From positions 1 through 5,693 of the forward strand of contig CAMBAQ010000121.1 of NCBI GenBank assembly GCA_945863785.1: a stretch of DNA of 5,693 nt. Reading direction: 5' to 3'. The translations under genes were made by a program, and so were the position numbers. This document shows, piece after piece, positions 5,063 through 5,693 of the stretch. Under the pieces are notes generated by a model, which ran no database searches, was not told the origin of the DNA, and was given only the letters and a program-made list of their open reading frames with translations. Source of the stretch: Chthoniobacter flavus. Its GTDB lineage: Bacteria > Verrucomicrobiota > Verrucomicrobiia > Chthoniobacterales > Terrimicrobiaceae. Position 1 is the first letter of the stretch, and the number at the start of each line of letters is the position of its first letter.

Positions 5063-5313
5063 TTTCTTTTGTTTGGTTTATTTGACGACGAATCGTTTTT
5101 GTGACGGTAAGTTATTCGACCTTTGGTCAAGTCGTAGGGCGACATTTCCAGCAGGACAAGATCTCCTGGCATAATGCGAATGAAGAACAGGCGCATTTTC
5201 CCGGAAATATGTGCGAGCACTCGATTGCCATTTTCCAGCTCAACTCGGAACATAGAATTTGGGAGTAATTCGAGTACTTTTCCATTTACTTCAATAGCGT
5301 CTTTGCTGGACAT
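5059..5313 (-). CDS. infA: Translation initiation factor IF-1
   Basis: IF-1 binds the 30S A site during initiation and helps IF-2 and IF-3. The single S1/OB-fold domain is seen throughout: AIEVNGKVLELLPNSMFRVELENG (6-29), LAHISGKMR (33-41), IRIMPGDLVLLEMSPYDLTKGRITYR (45-70). At 84 residues it is about a dozen longer than the E. coli protein, because of a polar basic tail (about 73-84, NDSSSNKPNKRK). Residues 42-44 are LFF, where many homologues have polar residues such as KNY. The ATG lies inside the end of map, giving a 28-nt out-of-frame overlap, and the gene ends in an ATGA overlap with rpmJ. Starting here gives the normal IF-1 N-terminus, so the overlap with map looks real. Confidence 0.96.
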   Translation of the reverse strand: MSSKDAIEVNGKVLELLPNSMFRVELENGNRVLAHISGKMRLFFIRIMPGDLVLLEMSPYDLTKGRITYRHKNDSSSNKPNKRK

Positions 5314-5693
5314 GTCAATACTTCTGGAGCGCTGTCGGTAATTAAAACGGTATGCTCAAAATGAGCGGAAGGAAGCCCGTCAGCAGTAACGGCTGTCCAC
5401 TTATCAGCGAGAATTTTGACTTTCGCTTTTCCTAAATTAATCATGGGCTCAATGGCGATGGTCATTCCTGATTTGAGTTTAGGACCTGACCCGCGTTTCC
5501 CGAAATTAGGAACTTGGGGCTCTTCGTGCAATTGACGACCTACGCCATGTCCTACAAATTCTCGAACCACAGAAAACCCATGCTTAACGGCCTCGGTCTC
5601 GACATAGTTCGAAATATCACCAACTCGATTGCCTGGACGAGCCAGTTCAACTGCACCATCAAGAATCTGCTGCGTGATAGTCAAAAGACGCTC
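5286..5693 (-). CDS. map: Methionine aminopeptidase (type I), C-terminal part
   Basis: This enzyme removes the N-terminal methionine from new proteins at the ribosome. The frame is open to the right edge, so only the last 135 residues are present and the true start lies outside; an internal TTG at 5684 is not the start. Visible residues (numbered from the edge) include FVGHGVGRQLHEEPQVPNFG (46-65), with metal-ligand His49 and active-site His56. SGMTIAIEPMINLGK (75-89) carries metal-ligand Glu82, and HFEHTVLIT (111-119) carries metal-ligand Glu113. The two aspartate ligands lie upstream of the window. The 3' end overlaps infA by 28 nt. A map gene directly before infA is the standard order at the end of the spc ribosomal operon, usually after secY. 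Confidence 0.96.
   Translation of the reverse strand, partial: ERLLTITQQILDGAVELARPGNRVGDISNYVETEAVKHGFSVVREFVGHGVGRQLHEEPQVPNFGKRGSGPKLKSGMTIAIEPMINLGKAKVKILADKWTAVTADGLPSAHFEHTVLITDSAPEVLTCPAKTLLK

Overview
The window looks like a piece of bacterial chromosome holding two convergent blocks of housekeeping genes that share one terminator, plus the start of a divergent membrane-protein gene at the left edge. Gene content is universal, so taxonomy is inference. The order map-infA-rpmJ-rpsM-rpsK-rpsD, an S11 with a long Ala/Pro/Lys-rich N-terminal extension, and AT-rich leaders with poor Shine-Dalgarno sites are, from memory of the families, best compatible with a Verrucomicrobiota (Opitutae-like) member. 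A database search would be needed to confirm this.

Left part (1-520). On the minus strand, an open frame from an ATG at 360 runs off the left edge. It encodes at least three hydrophobic segments and may be an O-antigen ligase-type protein. Between it and the next gene is a 160-nt divergent intergenic region. It carries four same-orientation TGTGAA-type elements spaced close to the helical repeat, two of which fully match the DnaA-box consensus.

Middle, plus strand (521-3067). There is a two-gene unit. The first gene fuses the 16S rRNA dimethyladenosine transferase RsmA/KsgA to a complete Nudix hydrolase domain of the YfcD/IPP-isomerase-like type. Three bases later a ClpX-type AAA+ ATPase begins. 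Its ATPase core is intact, but it lacks the N-terminal zinc-binding domain, the RKH substrate loop and the ClpP-docking IGF loop. It is therefore probably a ClpP-independent unfoldase or remodelling ATPase rather than the canonical ClpX. This fusion/ATPase pair is the most unusual feature of the window.

A perfect 14-bp hairpin at 3087-3118 with T-tracts on both strands ends both the plus-strand unit and the minus-strand ribosomal operon.

Right part, minus strand (3149-5693). Reading from the right edge: the C-terminal part of methionine aminopeptidase (map), then infA, rpmJ, rpsM, rpsK and rpsD. This is the end of the spc operon running into the alpha operon. infA overlaps the end of map by 28 nt, and rpmJ overlaps infA through ATGA. 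rpsD is followed directly by the terminator, so rpoA and rplQ, the usual next genes, are not here. The products are the small-subunit head and body proteins S13, S11 and S4, the large-subunit protein L36, initiation factor IF1 and the N-terminal methionine-trimming enzyme. RsmA on the other strand also matures the small subunit, so most of the window serves ribosome production and initiation.
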